64,000 bases of DNA from assembly GCF_001507595.1 (NCBI RefSeq), contig NZ_LQBQ01000012.1:620001-684000 (forward strand), given 5' to 3'. Positions 27,622 through 38,085 of the stretch are shown in pieces; within the stretch, counting starts at the first letter, position 1; every line of letters starts with the position of its first letter. The notes under the pieces were generated by a model. The model was not told where the DNA came from, ran no database searches, and worked only from the letters and a program-made list of their open reading frames with translations. A program made the translations under genes and the position numbers. This stretch comes from Ruegeria marisrubri. GTDB taxonomy: Bacteria > Pseudomonadota > Alphaproteobacteria > Rhodobacterales > Rhodobacteraceae.

Positions 27622-28035
27622 ATGGCGGACACGATCATCGCGCGATGCGAGGCCAAGGGGCTGCGCATGACGGAACAGCGCCGGGTCATCGCCCGGGTGC
27701 TGCAGCAGAGCGATGATCACCCGGATGTCGAGGAACTCTATGCCCGCGCCTCGGCGCTGGACCCCGGCATTTCGATCGCCACCGTCTATCGCACGGTGAA
27801 GCTGTTCGAAGAGGCGGGGATTCTGGAGCGTCTGGAATTCGGTGACGGGCGCGCCCGATACGAGGATGCCGAGCGCGAACACCACGACCACCTGATCGAC
27901 CTGAACTCGGGCGAGGTGATCGAGTTCATCGACCCCGAGATCGAGGCGCTGCAGGAAAAGATCGCGGCCAAGCTGGGCTACGAGCTGCGCGGCCACAAGC
28001 TGGAACTCTACGGCGTTCCGATCCGCAAGCGCTAG
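27622..28035 (+). CDS. fur: Fur-family metalloregulator (Fur/Mur type)
   Basis: A 137-residue ferric-uptake-regulator family protein: N-terminal winged helix (LRMTEQRRVIARVLQQSDDHPDVEELYARAS...ISIATVYRTVKLFEEAGIL) and C-terminal dimerisation domain with metal ligands in EREHHDHLIDLNSGEVIEF. In Rhodobacteraceae this orthologue group acts mainly as a manganese-responsive repressor (Mur), though it is usually named Fur. It lacks the Cys pairs of classical zinc-site Fur. An ATG four codons upstream is possible. The stop overlaps the convergent gene's end by 4 bp. Confidence 0.88.
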   Translation: MADTIIARCEAKGLRMTEQRRVIARVLQQSDDHPDVEELYARASALDPGISIATVYRTVKLFEEAGILERLEFGDGRARYEDAEREHHDHLIDLNSGEVIEFIDPEIEALQEKIAAKLGYELRGHKLELYGVPIRKR

Positions 28036-28415
28036 TCCTTGATCGTCCGGTCCATGCAGAAGGCCTGGGCCTGCGCCGCGCTCATCTGGTTGCCGACAAT
28101 GTCCACCGAGATCGACTGGCTTTGAACGGGGCCTCCGGCCGGGGGCGTGAAGGCGAACTGGACGGCGCGGCGATCCGGCCGTGCCTGGCTGTCGCCGCGT
28201 CCGCGCACGACATAGATGCGTTGGGTCGCCGGTTTGCGAAGCTCTGCGATGGCGTGCCGGGCGGCGCCGCACCAATAGTCCCCGGCGGCGGGGCCTTGGG
28301 TGGCGATCACCTCGAACCGGTCACCTTCCAGCGGGTGGATCTCGAACAATTCCGAATAGGCCGCCGACAGGGTCGTCGGAGACAGCAGCAGGGCGGTGAT
28401 GGCAATGTGTTTCAT
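28032..28415 (-). CDS. Secreted hypothetical protein
   Basis: A 127-residue protein with a signal peptide (MKHIAITALLLSPTTLSAA). The mature part has two cysteines (DYWCGAARHAI and QAFCMDRTIKD) probably in a disulfide, and a beta-rich middle (RIYVVRGRGDS...AVQFAFTPPA). No domain recognised by me. Ribosome binding site AGGAGG is close upstream. Convergent with fur and overlapping its stop by 4 bp. Confidence 0.7.
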   Translation of the reverse strand: MKHIAITALLLSPTTLSAAYSELFEIHPLEGDRFEVIATQGPAAGDYWCGAARHAIAELRKPATQRIYVVRGRGDSQARPDRRAVQFAFTPPAGGPVQSQSISVDIVGNQMSAAQAQAFCMDRTIKD

Positions 28416-28646
28416 GAACTCCTCCTTTGACGGAGGGGATACGTCCGGGTGCGGGAGTCGGATCGGTCACCTTGTCGTGAGGCCTGTTCGCCGGGCGATG
28501 CGGCGCCGGTATCACGAAACGCGATGGGGCGACCCACGTCAATTCATGGACGCGATGTGCAAATTTTCTTGCCGCGCCATGGTTCATGCGGTTTTGGTAG
28601 CCCTGTTGCCCGGCCCGCGGCCGGTTTTCGACGATTGGAAACGCGC

Positions 28647-29531
28647 ATGAACAACGTAAACGGCATCCTGCTGGTGGTCGCCGCGATGGCCGCCTTCACG
28701 CTTGAGGACATGTTCATCAAGCAGCTTTCGGCCACCGTGCCGACGGGCCAGATCATGATGGTGCTGGGGGTGTTCTGCTCGGCTGCCTTCCTGGTCATGG
28801 CCGTGGTCACCCGCAAGCGGATCTTCATCGCCGAAGCATGGAAGCCCTTGCCGCTGCTCCGGGCCGGGGCCGAGGCGGCCAGTGCGCTGACTTTCATCAC
28901 CGCCCTGTCGCTGGTTGAGCTGTCCACCGTCGCCGCGGTGTTCCAGGCCATGCCGCTGGCCGTGACCATGGGGGCGGCGCTGTTTCTCGGCGAGCAGGTG
29001 GGCTGGCGCCGCTGGAGCGCGATCTTCGTCGGGTTCCTGGGCGTGCTGATGATCATCCGGCCAGGGCTGGAGGGGTTCCGCCCGGAATCGCTGTTCGTGG
29101 TGGCGACCGTGATCTCGGTGGCGGCGCGTGACCTGATCACCCGGCGCATCGACGCCCGCGTGTCGTCGGCGGTTGTCTCCTCGCAGGCCTATTTCGCGCT
29201 GATCTTGGCCGGTGCGGCCATGCTGGCGCTGACGCCCGACCGGGTTGCGCCGCTGCAGGAGGGGCAGCTTGTGCCCTATGCCGGGGCGGTGCTGTTCGGG
29301 GTGCTGGGCTATTACGGCATCGTCACCGCGATGCGGATCGGCGAGGCCTCGGCGGTGACGCCGTTCCGCTACACAAGGCTGCTGTTCTCGATTCTGGCCG
29401 GGATGCTGGTTTTCGGCGAACGGCCCGACGCGCTGACCCTGATGGGGGCGTCTCTGATCATCGGGTCGGGGCTGTATACCTTTCTGCGCGAGCGGCGTCT
29501 GGTGCGCGAGATGGTCGCGGCAGCGGCCTGA
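28647..29531 (+). CDS. DMT-superfamily (EamA) membrane transporter
   Basis: A 294-residue inner-membrane protein with ten predicted helices arranged as two EamA repeats (about 5-135 and 150-285). Each repeat ends with the usual motif: PLAVTMGAALFLGEQVGWRRW and LLFSILAGMLVFGERPDALT. EamA carriers export or import metabolites such as amino acids and nucleosides; no substrate can be assigned. Monocistronic by spacing. The ATG at MNNVNGILL is chosen because the first helix begins directly after it. Confidence 0.87.
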   Translation: MNNVNGILLVVAAMAAFTLEDMFIKQLSATVPTGQIMMVLGVFCSAAFLVMAVVTRKRIFIAEAWKPLPLLRAGAEAASALTFITALSLVELSTVAAVFQAMPLAVTMGAALFLGEQVGWRRWSAIFVGFLGVLMIIRPGLEGFRPESLFVVATVISVAARDLITRRIDARVSSAVVSSQAYFALILAGAAMLALTPDRVAPLQEGQLVPYAGAVLFGVLGYYGIVTAMRIGEASAVTPFRYTRLLFSILAGMLVFGERPDALTLMGASLIIGSGLYTFLRERRLVREMVAAAA

Positions 29532-29602
29532 TCCGACGCGGCGCTGCGGTTGGCTGCCTCAGGCGCGGGTTTGGTGGCGCGTTGTTGGCGCAAACAGTGA
29601 AT

Positions 29603-29616
29603 TGTTAGCCCTAAAC
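29603..29616. promoter_or_regulatory. Degenerate second copy of the eno operator motif
   Basis: TGTTAGCCCTAAAC is an imperfect match to TGTTANCGNTAACA. It lies 30 bp upstream of the better copy in front of the eno promoter. Confidence 0.3.
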
Positions 29617-29632
29617 CCGCGAAAATTGGCGC

Positions 29633-29644
29633 GTTAGCGATAAC
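29633..29644. promoter_or_regulatory. Candidate operator for a LacI-family carbon regulator (CceR-like)
   Basis: GTTAGCGATAAC fits the pattern GTTA-N-CG-N-TAAC, the LacI-type palindrome used by the central-carbon regulator CceR of Rhodobacter and PckR of rhizobia. It sits just upstream of the predicted -35 of eno, a position compatible with activation. Factor identity is inferred. Confidence 0.4.
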
Positions 29645-29652
29645 GGTGCCGG

Positions 29653-30990
<1,338 letters not shown>

Positions 30991-31019
30991 GATCGCGCCT
31001 GTCAGGCGAACAGATGATT

Positions 31020-31046
31020 GGCCCGCGCTACGCGCGGGCCTTTTCC
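31020..31046 (+). terminator. Intrinsic terminator of eno
   Basis: A 9-bp stem GGCCCGCGC / GCGCGGGCC with a TAC loop, followed by TTTTCCTT, about 30 nt after the eno stop. Confidence 0.85.
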
Positions 31047-31065
31047 TTGGCGGTCTGTTCGTGCG

Positions 31066-31341
31066 TCAGCAGGGACGGGTGACGTAGGTTCCGTCGCCGC
31101 GGGCATAGGCGCATTGGCCCGTGCGGGCATTCTGCGCCACCATCGTGCCGGCTGCCGCGCCGGCAAGTGCCGCGATCAGTTTCCAATCGTCATCCGCCTT
31201 GAGGGCGTCGGCAAGGATCAGCCCGGATGCCGCGCCAGCTGTCACACCGACGACGGTCGCCTGATTTTCCGTCAGGTCTTCGCAGCCGGCCAGAACCAAA
31301 GCGATAATGGGAAAAGTTAAACCAATTGCCTTCAAGGACAT
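31066..31341 (-). CDS. Small glycine-zipper lipoprotein
   Basis: Ninety-one residues with a lipoprotein signal (FPIIALVLAGC, lipidated Cys about residue 20). The mature part has small-residue-rich helices (VVGVTAGAASGLILADALK and LIAALAGAAAGTMVAQ) resembling glycine-zipper/17-kDa antigen-like segments, and ends with a short domain CAYARGDGTYVTRPC with a likely disulfide. Envelope localisation is inferred; function unknown. Confidence 0.7.
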   Translation of the reverse strand: MSLKAIGLTFPIIALVLAGCEDLTENQATVVGVTAGAASGLILADALKADDDWKLIAALAGAAAGTMVAQNARTGQCAYARGDGTYVTRPC

Positions 31342-31614
31342 GCCTGATCTCCTTGTGTTTGTGTGCTGAATTCGATCGCACGTCGGGTGTGATTCCCTGA
31401 AACCGAGTATAGGAGCACAGGCTAGTCGTTTCCATTTTCGGTTGGTTATGGGGGGCGGTCAGGTTCACGGGAGAAATCTGTGCTTGCGAACATCTCACCA
31501 CGAACACCTGGAAATGCTGCGGCGCTGGCGTTCGAAATGCGCCATCCCTGTTGAGAGGTGCCTGAAGGGCTTTGCCGTTCTTCGAGATGGACCTGCCGCA
31601 GGTGTAGGGTTGGG

Positions 31615-32064
31615 CTACAGGGCCTTGCTCATCAGCATGTAGCGGTCGCGGGGTTTGAAACCGGCACGCAGATACAGCCGCTGCGCGGTTTCGTTGGCGC
31701 GATCCACCTCGAGGTGCAGAGCCTTGAGGCCGCCTGCGGCCAGCGCCTTGGGCAGGGCCTGCAAAAGTTCGGTGGCGATTCCGCGCCCGCGCACGGCCGG
31801 GCGGATGTAGATTTCATCGACGAAGCCGTCCATGCCGCCGAACTCGACCGACCAGCCGAAGGTGATGATGACATAGCCCAGAGGCGCGCGGCTGGGGCCG
31901 ATCAGGTAGACGCAGCCATGCGGGATGCCTTCGAGCAGCGGCGCAAGGGCGGCGCGGCGCTGGTCGGGGTCCTGTTCGATCCCGGCCTCGGCGTGAAAGC
32001 CGGCGACCAGACCCATCAGGCGGTCGAGATCCTCGGGGCGGGCAAGGCGCAGGGCGGCGCTCAT
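31615..32064 (-). CDS. GNAT-family N-acetyltransferase
   Basis: A 149-residue GNAT-fold protein with motif A VRGRGIATELLQAL (acetyl-CoA pyrophosphate loop) after the strand FVDEIYIRPA, and motif B LHLEVDRANETAQRLYLRAGF. The acceptor is unknown. The start ATGA overlaps the nucleoside hydrolase stop by 4 bp, so the two are co-translated. Confidence 0.85.
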   Translation of the reverse strand: MSAALRLARPEDLDRLMGLVAGFHAEAGIEQDPDQRRAALAPLLEGIPHGCVYLIGPSRAPLGYVIITFGWSVEFGGMDGFVDEIYIRPAVRGRGIATELLQALPKALAAGGLKALHLEVDRANETAQRLYLRAGFKPRDRYMLMSKAL

Positions 32065-33002
32065 AGCCGGGCCAGCCGCTCGGTGAGCAGGGCAAAGAAC
32101 CCGTCGGCGTCCACGTCGCCGATGAACAGAGCGTTGGGCTCGCGGTCGGTCACGCCCCACCAGTCGGCGACGGTCATGCCGAGGGTGAGTTCGGACCGGG
32201 TTTCGATTTCCACGTTCACATGGCGGCCCGAGAACAGCTCGGGCCGGATCAGGTAGGCGGTCACGCAGGGATCGTGCAGGGGGGCGCCGAGGCTGCCGTA
32301 TTTTTCCTTGTCGAAGCGTTCGAAGAAATCGGTCATCTCGGCCACCGCGACGCCGACCCTGGTGCCGAGCGCGCGGAAGGCGTCGTTGCGCTGTTTGGTG
32401 ACCAGTGCCTTGTGGGTGACGTCGAGCGGCATGACCACGATGTCCGCGCCGGATTTGAACACGATGTCAGCGGCTTCGGGATCGACGTAGATGTTGAATT
32501 CGGCGGCCGGAGTGATGTTTCCCACCTCGAAATAGGCGCCGCCCATCAGGACGATCTGCTGCACGCGGTCCACGATGTCGGGGGCCTTTTGAAAGGCGGT
32601 GGCGATGTTGGTGAGCGGCCCCAGCGGGCAGAGGGTGACGGTGCCCGGCGGGTGGCGGCGCAGGGTGTGGATGAGGAAGTCGACCGCGTGGCCCTGGGCC
32701 AGTTCCATCTTGGGGTCGGGCAGGTCGGGGCCGTCGAGGCCGGTCTTGCCATGCACGTGCTCGGCGGTGACCAGCTTGCGTTTCAAAGGCGCGTCGCAGC
32801 CCGCATAGACCGGCACGTCGGTGCGGCCGGCCAGTTCACAGACGATGCGGGCGTTTCGCGCGGTCAGGGGCAGGGGCACGTTGCCCGCGACGGCGGTGAT
32901 GCCCAGCACCTCGATCTCTTCGGGGCTGGCCAGCGCCAGCAGGATGGCGACGGCGTCGTCCTGTCCGGGGTCGGTGTCGATGATGATCTTGCGGGCGGTC
33001 AT
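32061..33002 (-). CDS. Inosine-uridine-type nucleoside hydrolase
   Basis: A 313-residue ribonucleoside hydrolase that splits nucleosides into base and ribose for salvage. The Ca-binding motif DTDPGQDDAVA near the N-terminus, the LTNIATAFQ and MGGAYFEVGNITPAAEFNIYVDPEAA segments and the catalytic-region His in HDP (PLHDPCVTAYL) are present. Base preference (purine or pyrimidine) is not determined by sequence. Likely cytoplasmic. Co-transcribed with the GNAT gene. Confidence 0.9.
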   Translation of the reverse strand: MTARKIIIDTDPGQDDAVAILLALASPEEIEVLGITAVAGNVPLPLTARNARIVCELAGRTDVPVYAGCDAPLKRKLVTAEHVHGKTGLDGPDLPDPKMELAQGHAVDFLIHTLRRHPPGTVTLCPLGPLTNIATAFQKAPDIVDRVQQIVLMGGAYFEVGNITPAAEFNIYVDPEAADIVFKSGADIVVMPLDVTHKALVTKQRNDAFRALGTRVGVAVAEMTDFFERFDKEKYGSLGAPLHDPCVTAYLIRPELFSGRHVNVEIETRSELTLGMTVADWWGVTDREPNALFIGDVDADGFFALLTERLARL

Positions 33003-33065
33003 GGGGCCTCCGGGGGGATGGTGAGGGCGGACACTGGCAAGCGCGGCCCGGCTTGTCCAGCCGTT

Positions 33066-33923
33066 TCAGGCGTCGCTTGCGGCCTTGAGCGGCGGGAGTT
33101 TGCCGTTCGCGCGGTGCTCCTCGGCCTTCACCTCGTCCCACAGGGCGTCCATCTCCTCGAGCGTGCTTTGCTCGGGCGTCTTGCCACGTTCGGCGAGGCG
33201 TTCCTCGATCTTGTTGAAGCGCCGGGTGAACTTGGCGTTGGTGCGGCGCAGGGCGGCCTCGGGCTCGACGCCCAGATGGCGGCCGAGATTGACGATCACG
33301 AAGAGCAGGTCGCCGAATTCGTCTTCGAGCGCGTCCGCGTCCATGCTTTCGCGCGCCTCGGCCAGTTCGGCGGCCTCTTCGGCGATCTTGTCCAGCACAT
33401 GGCCCGCATGGGGCCAGTCGAACCCCACGCGGGCGGCGCGTTTCTGCAGCTTGTAGGCGCGCAGCAGGGCGGGCAGGTTGGCGGCCACGCCATCCAGCGC
33501 GCCTTTCTGTTCCTTGCCGGCGCGCTCGGCGGCCTTGATCGCCTCCCAGTCGCGGGTCTGCTGTTCGGCGGACTTGTCGCGGGATTCGTCGCCAAAGACA
33601 TGCGGGTGGCGGGCCACCATCTTGTCGGCCATGGTGCGCACCACGTCCTGAAAGGTGAAATGCCCGGCCTCTTCGGCCATCTGCGCGTGAAAGACCGACT
33701 GGAACAGCAGGTCGCCCAGCTCGCCCTTGAGCTCGTCCCAGGCCTGTCGTTCGATGGCGTCGGCGACCTCGTAGGCCTCTTCGATCGTGTAGGGGGCGAT
33801 GGTGGCGAAGTCCTGTTCGATATCCCACGGGCAGCCGGTGTCCGGGTCGCGCAGGCGGCGCATGATCTCCAGCAGCCGCTCGATTCCGGCGTCGGTATCG
33901 TGGATCAGTGGATTTTCAGCCAT
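33066..33923 (-). CDS. mazG: Nucleoside triphosphate pyrophosphohydrolase MazG
   Basis: A 285-residue two-domain all-alpha NTP pyrophosphatase removing aberrant (d)NTPs. Both MazG repeats keep the metal ligands: EEAYEVADAI...ELKGELGDLLFQ in the first and EEAAELAEA...EDEFGDLLFVIVNL in the second. The N-terminus holds CPWDIEQDFATIAPYTIEEAYE, the usual first motif. Start at MAENPLIHD with AAGGGG upstream. Divergent from the M20 gene. Confidence 0.94.
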   Translation of the reverse strand: MAENPLIHDTDAGIERLLEIMRRLRDPDTGCPWDIEQDFATIAPYTIEEAYEVADAIERQAWDELKGELGDLLFQSVFHAQMAEEAGHFTFQDVVRTMADKMVARHPHVFGDESRDKSAEQQTRDWEAIKAAERAGKEQKGALDGVAANLPALLRAYKLQKRAARVGFDWPHAGHVLDKIAEEAAELAEARESMDADALEDEFGDLLFVIVNLGRHLGVEPEAALRRTNAKFTRRFNKIEERLAERGKTPEQSTLEEMDALWDEVKAEEHRANGKLPPLKAASDA

Positions 33924-33989
33924 TGCGAAGCCCCTTGTTCCGGTGTCAGATGCATCCATCCCGCAGCTTGGATCAGGAGTCCACCCCCG

Positions 33990-35153
33990 ATGCCCGTCGT
34001 GAACCGAATTGCCGACTATGCCGCCGACATGGCCGAATGGCGCCGGCACCTGCATACGATCCCGGAACTGGAATTCGATTGCCACTAAACCTCGGCCTTC
34101 GTGACCGAGCGGCTGCGCGAGTTCGGCGTGGACGAGATCCACAACGGGATCGCGAAAACCGGGGTCGTGGCCATCATCAACGGGCGCGGAGAGGGGCCGA
34201 CCATCGGCCTGCGTGCCGATATGGACGCGCTGCCGATCGCCGAGGAAACGGGGGCGGAATACGCTTCGAAGAACCCCGGCAAGATGCATGCCTGCGGCCA
34301 TGACGGGCACACGACGATGCTGCTGGGGGCGGCGCGGTACCTGGCCGAGACGCGGAACTTCAAGGGCCGGGTCGCATTGCTGTTCCAGCCCGCCGAGGAA
34401 GAGGGCGGCGGCGCCAACGTGATGGTCGAGGAGGGCGTCATGGACCGGTTCGACATCGCCGAGGTCTATGCGCTGCACAACGCGCCGGGCAACGACGAGG
34501 GGGCGTTCTTTACCACGCCCGGGCCGCTCATGGCGGCGGTGGATACGTTCGAGATCCACATTCAGGGCTGCGGCGGGCATGGGGCCATGCCGCACGAGAC
34601 CCGCGACCCGGTGATGGCGGCCTGCGGCATCGCGCAGGCGATCCAGACCATCGTGAGCCGAAACAACTATGCGCTGGACGATCTGGTGGTTTCGGTGACG
34701 CAGATCCACACCGGCACCGTCAACAACGTCATCCCGGACACGGCCTATATCAACGGCACCGTGCGCACATTCGATCCGAAGGTGCAGAAGATGGTGATGG
34801 GGCGGATGCAGCAGATCGTCGAGGGGCAGGCCGTTTCCTATGGCGTCGAGGCGCGGCTGGACTACCAGGTCGGGTATCCTGCGACGGTGAACCACCCCGA
34901 CAAGGCCGCCTTTGCCGCCGAGGTCGCGCGCGAAGTGGCCGGCGACGGGCGGGTGATCGCCGATGCGGGCCGCGAGATGGGGGCCGAGGATTTTTCCTAC
35001 ATGCTGCAGGCGCGGCCGGGGGCCTATCTGTTTCTGGGTCAGGGCGACGGCGCGGGGCTGCATCATCCGAAATATGACTTCAACGACGAGATCGCGCCGG
35101 TCGGCGCCTCGTTTTTCGCGCGGATCGTCGAAAAGGCGCTGCCGGTGGAGTGA
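33990..35153 (+). pseudogene. M20-family amidohydrolase with a premature stop codon
   Basis: A 388-codon frame encoding an M20/HipO-type amidohydrolase (hippurate/N-acyl-amino-acid hydrolase), interrupted by TAA at codon 33 (34086-34088), after the conserved WRRHLHTIPELEFDCH. The same frame continues without other lesions: LRADMDALPI, metal site HACGHDGHT (Cys102-His107), PAEEEGGGANVM, HNAPG, and the final HHPKYDFNDE. The ATG has AGGAG upstream, so translation would start normally and stop after 32 residues. Family members have Lys or Glu at this codon, so a single AAA/GAA-to-TAA change explains it. Restart at GTG 34101 is possible but lacks a ribosome binding site. A base-calling error cannot be excluded. 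Confidence 0.85.
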
Positions 35154-35246
35154 CGGCGCGGTCGTCGCTCTTGTGACGTGGCGGCAGGGGCGGTGGCGCG
35201 CTCTTGCCCGGTGCCGAGGCGGGGTTAGGGTTTCAGGGAAATCTGC

Positions 35247-35666
35247 ATGGGGTGGAAGATGGGTATTCTCTGGCTTCTGGTCGTTCTGGTGCTGCTTGGC
35301 ATGGCCTATGTCAGGCTGGCCCCGTCGCAGGTGGCGCGCTGGCATGTGGCGCCCGTGGGGGATGCCAACAAGGATTTCAAACGCGGCGCCCTGCGGGTGG
35401 TCGAAACCGGCCCCGACGGGCTGGCGCGGTTCGACGCCATCGCCCGCGCCGCGCCGCGGACGCAGGTTCTGGCCGGGTCGGTCGCAGAGGGCATGGCGAC
35501 CTATGTCACCCGGACACGGATGATGGGTTTTCCCGACTACACCACGGCGGCGCAGGATGGTGACACGCTGCGCATCGTGGCGCGGTCGCGCTTTGGCCGG
35601 TCAGATCTTGGGGTCAACCGAAAGCGGCTGGAGGGGTGGCTGAACCGATTGCAGGCGGGAGGATAG
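35247..35666 (+). CDS. DUF1499 protein with an N-terminal membrane anchor
   Basis: A 139-residue protein: one N-terminal transmembrane helix (ILWLLVVLVLLGMAYVRLA) and a DUF1499 domain (about 45-139) with AGSVAEGMATYVTRTRMMGFPDYTTA and [24 protein letters not shown]. The DUF1499 fold is of unknown role. AGGGA lies 8 nt before the ATG; an ATG four codons later is an alternative. Its 3' end overlaps the convergent hypothetical gene by 66 bp. Confidence 0.8.
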   Translation: MGWKMGILWLLVVLVLLGMAYVRLAPSQVARWHVAPVGDANKDFKRGALRVVETGPDGLARFDAIARAAPRTQVLAGSVAEGMATYVTRTRMMGFPDYTTAAQDGDTLRIVARSRFGRSDLGVNRKRLEGWLNRLQAGG

Positions 35667-35888
35667 GCAGCCCTCGGACACTTCGCGCCACATCGGCACG
35701 TTCAGCGACATCTGGCATTGCGCCATGAACATGCGCCCGTCCACCTGCAGGCAGATGGTTTCGCCCAGTTCGACACGGGCCCCGTTGCTGTCGGTGCAGT
35801 AGCAGTCGCGCACCTTGCCGTCGGGGCCGACCACATCGGCCGAAACCGGGGCGGCGCCGAGGGCGAGGATCAGGAAAAGCCGTCTCAT
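35601..35888 (-). CDS. Secreted hypothetical protein
   Basis: A 95-residue protein with a signal peptide ([17 protein letters not shown]). The mature region is compact and cysteine-rich ([38 protein letters not shown]), five cysteines in about 55 residues, so disulfides are likely. The last 20 residues ([13 protein letters not shown]) lie antisense to the DUF1499 gene and look less constrained. The cysteine pattern argues that it is a real gene. No function known. Confidence 0.7.
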   Translation of the reverse strand: MRRLFLILALGAAPVSADVVGPDGKVRDCYCTDSNGARVELGETICLQVDGRMFMAQCQMSLNVPMWREVSEGCLSSRLQSVQPPLQPLSVDPKI

Positions 35889-35950
35889 GCGCCGAACTTA
35901 GCATGGCCTTGGCCCTTGACCAATGCCCTCGGATAATAGACACCGCCGCA

Positions 35951-37006
35951 ATGATCCCGGAAGAACGCCTAGAACAGATCACGCAGAGATTTCAGTATCT
36001 CGAGGCCGCCATGGCCGATGGCGCCGCGGGCGAGGACATCGCCACGCTGGCCAAGGAATATTCCGACCTCAAGCCGGTGGTCGATCAGATCAATACGTGG
36101 CGGCAGCTGGTCGCCGATCTGGCCGAGGCCGAAGAGATGCTGTCCGACCCGGACATGAAGGAACTGGCCGAAGAGGAGATCCCGCAGCTCAAGGCGCGCA
36201 TCCCCGAGGCCGAGCACGCGCTGCAACTGGCGCTGCTGCCCAGGGACGAGGCCGACGCGCGCCCGGCGATCCTGGAAATCCGGCCCGGCACCGGCGGCGA
36301 CGAGGCGGCGCTGTTCGCGGGCGACCTGCTGCGCATGTATCAGCGTTACGCCGAGGCGCGCGGCTGGCAGTTCGAGATCATCGAGGAACAACAGACCGAG
36401 CTGGGCGGCATCAAGGAAGTGGTGGCCCATATCAAGGGCGACAACGTCTTTGCCCGGCTGAAATACGAATCCGGCGTGCATCGGGTTCAGCGGGTGCCCG
36501 AGACCGAGAGCGGCGGGCGGATTCACACCTCGGCGGCGACGGTTGCCGTTCTGCCCGAGGCCGAGGATGTCGATATCCAGATCGACCCGAATGACCTTCG
36601 CATCGACACGATGCGCAGTTCGGGCGCGGGCGGGCAGCATGTGAACACCACCGACTCGGCGGTGCGGATCACCCACCTGCCCACCGGGATCGTGGTGACG
36701 AGTTCCGAGAAATCCCAGCACCGCAACCGCGAGATCGCGATGCAGGTGCTCAAGACCCGCCTCTATGACATGGAGCGCCAGCGCATCGACAGCGAACGCT
36801 CGGCCGACCGGGCCAGCCAGGTGGGGTCGGGCGACCGGTCCGAGCGCATCCGCACCTACAATTTCCCGCAGGGGCGGATGACGGATCACCGGATCAATCT
36901 GACGCTCTACAAGCTGGACCAGGTGATGCAGGGTGATCTGGACGAGGTGATCGACGCGCTGACGGCGGATGACCAGGCGCGGCGGCTGGCGGAGATGGTG
37001 CAATGA
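35951..37006 (+). CDS. prfA: Peptide chain release factor 1
   Basis: A 351-residue class I release factor recognising UAA and UAG. The GGQ catalytic motif is at residues 227-229 ([16 protein letters not shown]), and the PET-type anticodon tripeptide PxT region appears as [13 protein letters not shown]. Normal length. The ATG at MIPEERLEQ is chosen; earlier in-frame ATG lies in the divergent gene's promoter region. Its stop overlaps prmC by 4 bp. Confidence 0.96.
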   Translation: MIPEERLEQITQRFQYLEAAMADGAAGEDIATLAKEYSDLKPVVDQINTWRQLVADLAEAEEMLSDPDMKELAEEEIPQLKARIPEAEHALQLALLPRDEADARPAILEIRPGTGGDEAALFAGDLLRMYQRYAEARGWQFEIIEEQQTELGGIKEVVAHIKGDNVFARLKYESGVHRVQRVPETESGGRIHTSAATVAVLPEAEDVDIQIDPNDLRIDTMRSSGAGGQHVNTTDSAVRITHLPTGIVVTSSEKSQHRNREIAMQVLKTRLYDMERQRIDSERSADRASQVGSGDRSERIRTYNFPQGRMTDHRINLTLYKLDQVMQGDLDEVIDALTADDQARRLAEMVQ

Positions 37007-37848
37007 GCGGCACTCAGACAGCAGCGCAGGCGATGGTCGCGGCAACCGCGCGGCTGCGGGCGGCCGGTGTGGCCGACCCGGCCCGCGATGCCCGGCTGCT
37101 GCTGGCCCATGCCGCCCGGATCGAGGCCAGCCGGGTGACGCTGATCGCGCCGGACGAGTTGCCGGCGGAAATCGCCGAACGCTACGAACAGCTGGTGTCG
37201 CTGCGCGCCATTCGCGTGCCGGTGTCGCATCTGCTGGGCGAGCGCGAGTTCTACGGCCGCCGCTTTCGGGTCAGCCGCGACGTGCTGGACCCGCGCCCCG
37301 AGACGGAAACCCTGATCGAGGCGGCGCTGTCGGAACCTTTCGACCGGGTGCTGGACCTCGGGGTCGGATCGGGCTGCATCCTGGTCACGCTGCTGGCCGA
37401 ACGGCCGAGCGCGACCGGACTTGGCGTCGATCTGAGCGAGGCCGCCTGCCTGCAGGCCAGCGCGAACGCGGTCACGCATCGGGTTCAGGACCGGGCCGAC
37501 ATCATCCGCTCGGACTGGTTTGAAGCCGTGGAGGGGCAGTTCGACCTGATCGTATCCAACCCGCCCTACATCGCGCTGGATGAAATGGAGGATCTGTCGG
37601 CGGAGGTGCGCGAACACGAGCCGCGCCTTGCCCTGACGGATGAAGGAGACGGGTTGGGCGCCTATCGCCGGATCGCGGCAGGTGTGCCGGATTTCCTGAT
37701 GCCGCGGGGGCGGGTCATCGTCGAGATCGGTCCGACGCAGGCGCGTCAGGTGGCCCAACTGTTCGACGCGGCGGGCTTGTCGGATATCCGGGTGGTGCAG
37801 GATCTGGACGGGCGCGACCGTGTCGTCATGGCCCGAATGCCCGGATGA
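37003..37848 (+). CDS. prmC: Release factor glutamine methyltransferase
   Basis: A 281-residue SAM-dependent enzyme that methylates the Gln of the GGQ loop of release factors. Motif I is [15 protein letters not shown], and the catalytic motif is NPPYIAL in [19 protein letters not shown]-terminal five-helix domain binds the release factor. ATGA overlap with prfA, its substrate's gene, indicates translational coupling. Confidence 0.95.
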   Translation: MSGTQTAAQAMVAATARLRAAGVADPARDARLLLAHAARIEASRVTLIAPDELPAEIAERYEQLVSLRAIRVPVSHLLGEREFYGRRFRVSRDVLDPRPETETLIEAALSEPFDRVLDLGVGSGCILVTLLAERPSATGLGVDLSEAACLQASANAVTHRVQDRADIIRSDWFEAVEGQFDLIVSNPPYIALDEMEDLSAEVREHEPRLALTDEGDGLGAYRRIAAGVPDFLMPRGRVIVEIGPTQARQVAQLFDAAGLSDIRVVQDLDGRDRVVMARMPG

Positions 37849-38085
37849 TTGCGCAAACTGCGGCAGAAAAGCGCCGTTGGATGTAAAAAAGCTGCGAAAT
37901 TACAGTGAGCCCTCTTGTCTGCACGGTCAGGACGTGCTTATTCAGAGTAGTCGATGAGGTTGACGCCGTGATAGCGCACCTCCGACGCCAAGCCCAAAAA
38001 GTCGTCCGCGCGTCATAAAAACAGCCCCAAACGGCGTGAAGTGCGGGTTGATCGGCAGTGAAATACAAGGCTGAAGACAAACAAG

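Noticed and set aside
32220..34088. 622-codon plus-strand frame ending at the M20 stop codon
   Set aside because: Antisense to the nucleoside hydrolase and mazG. Only its last 33 codons belong to a gene (the start of the M20 amidohydrolase).
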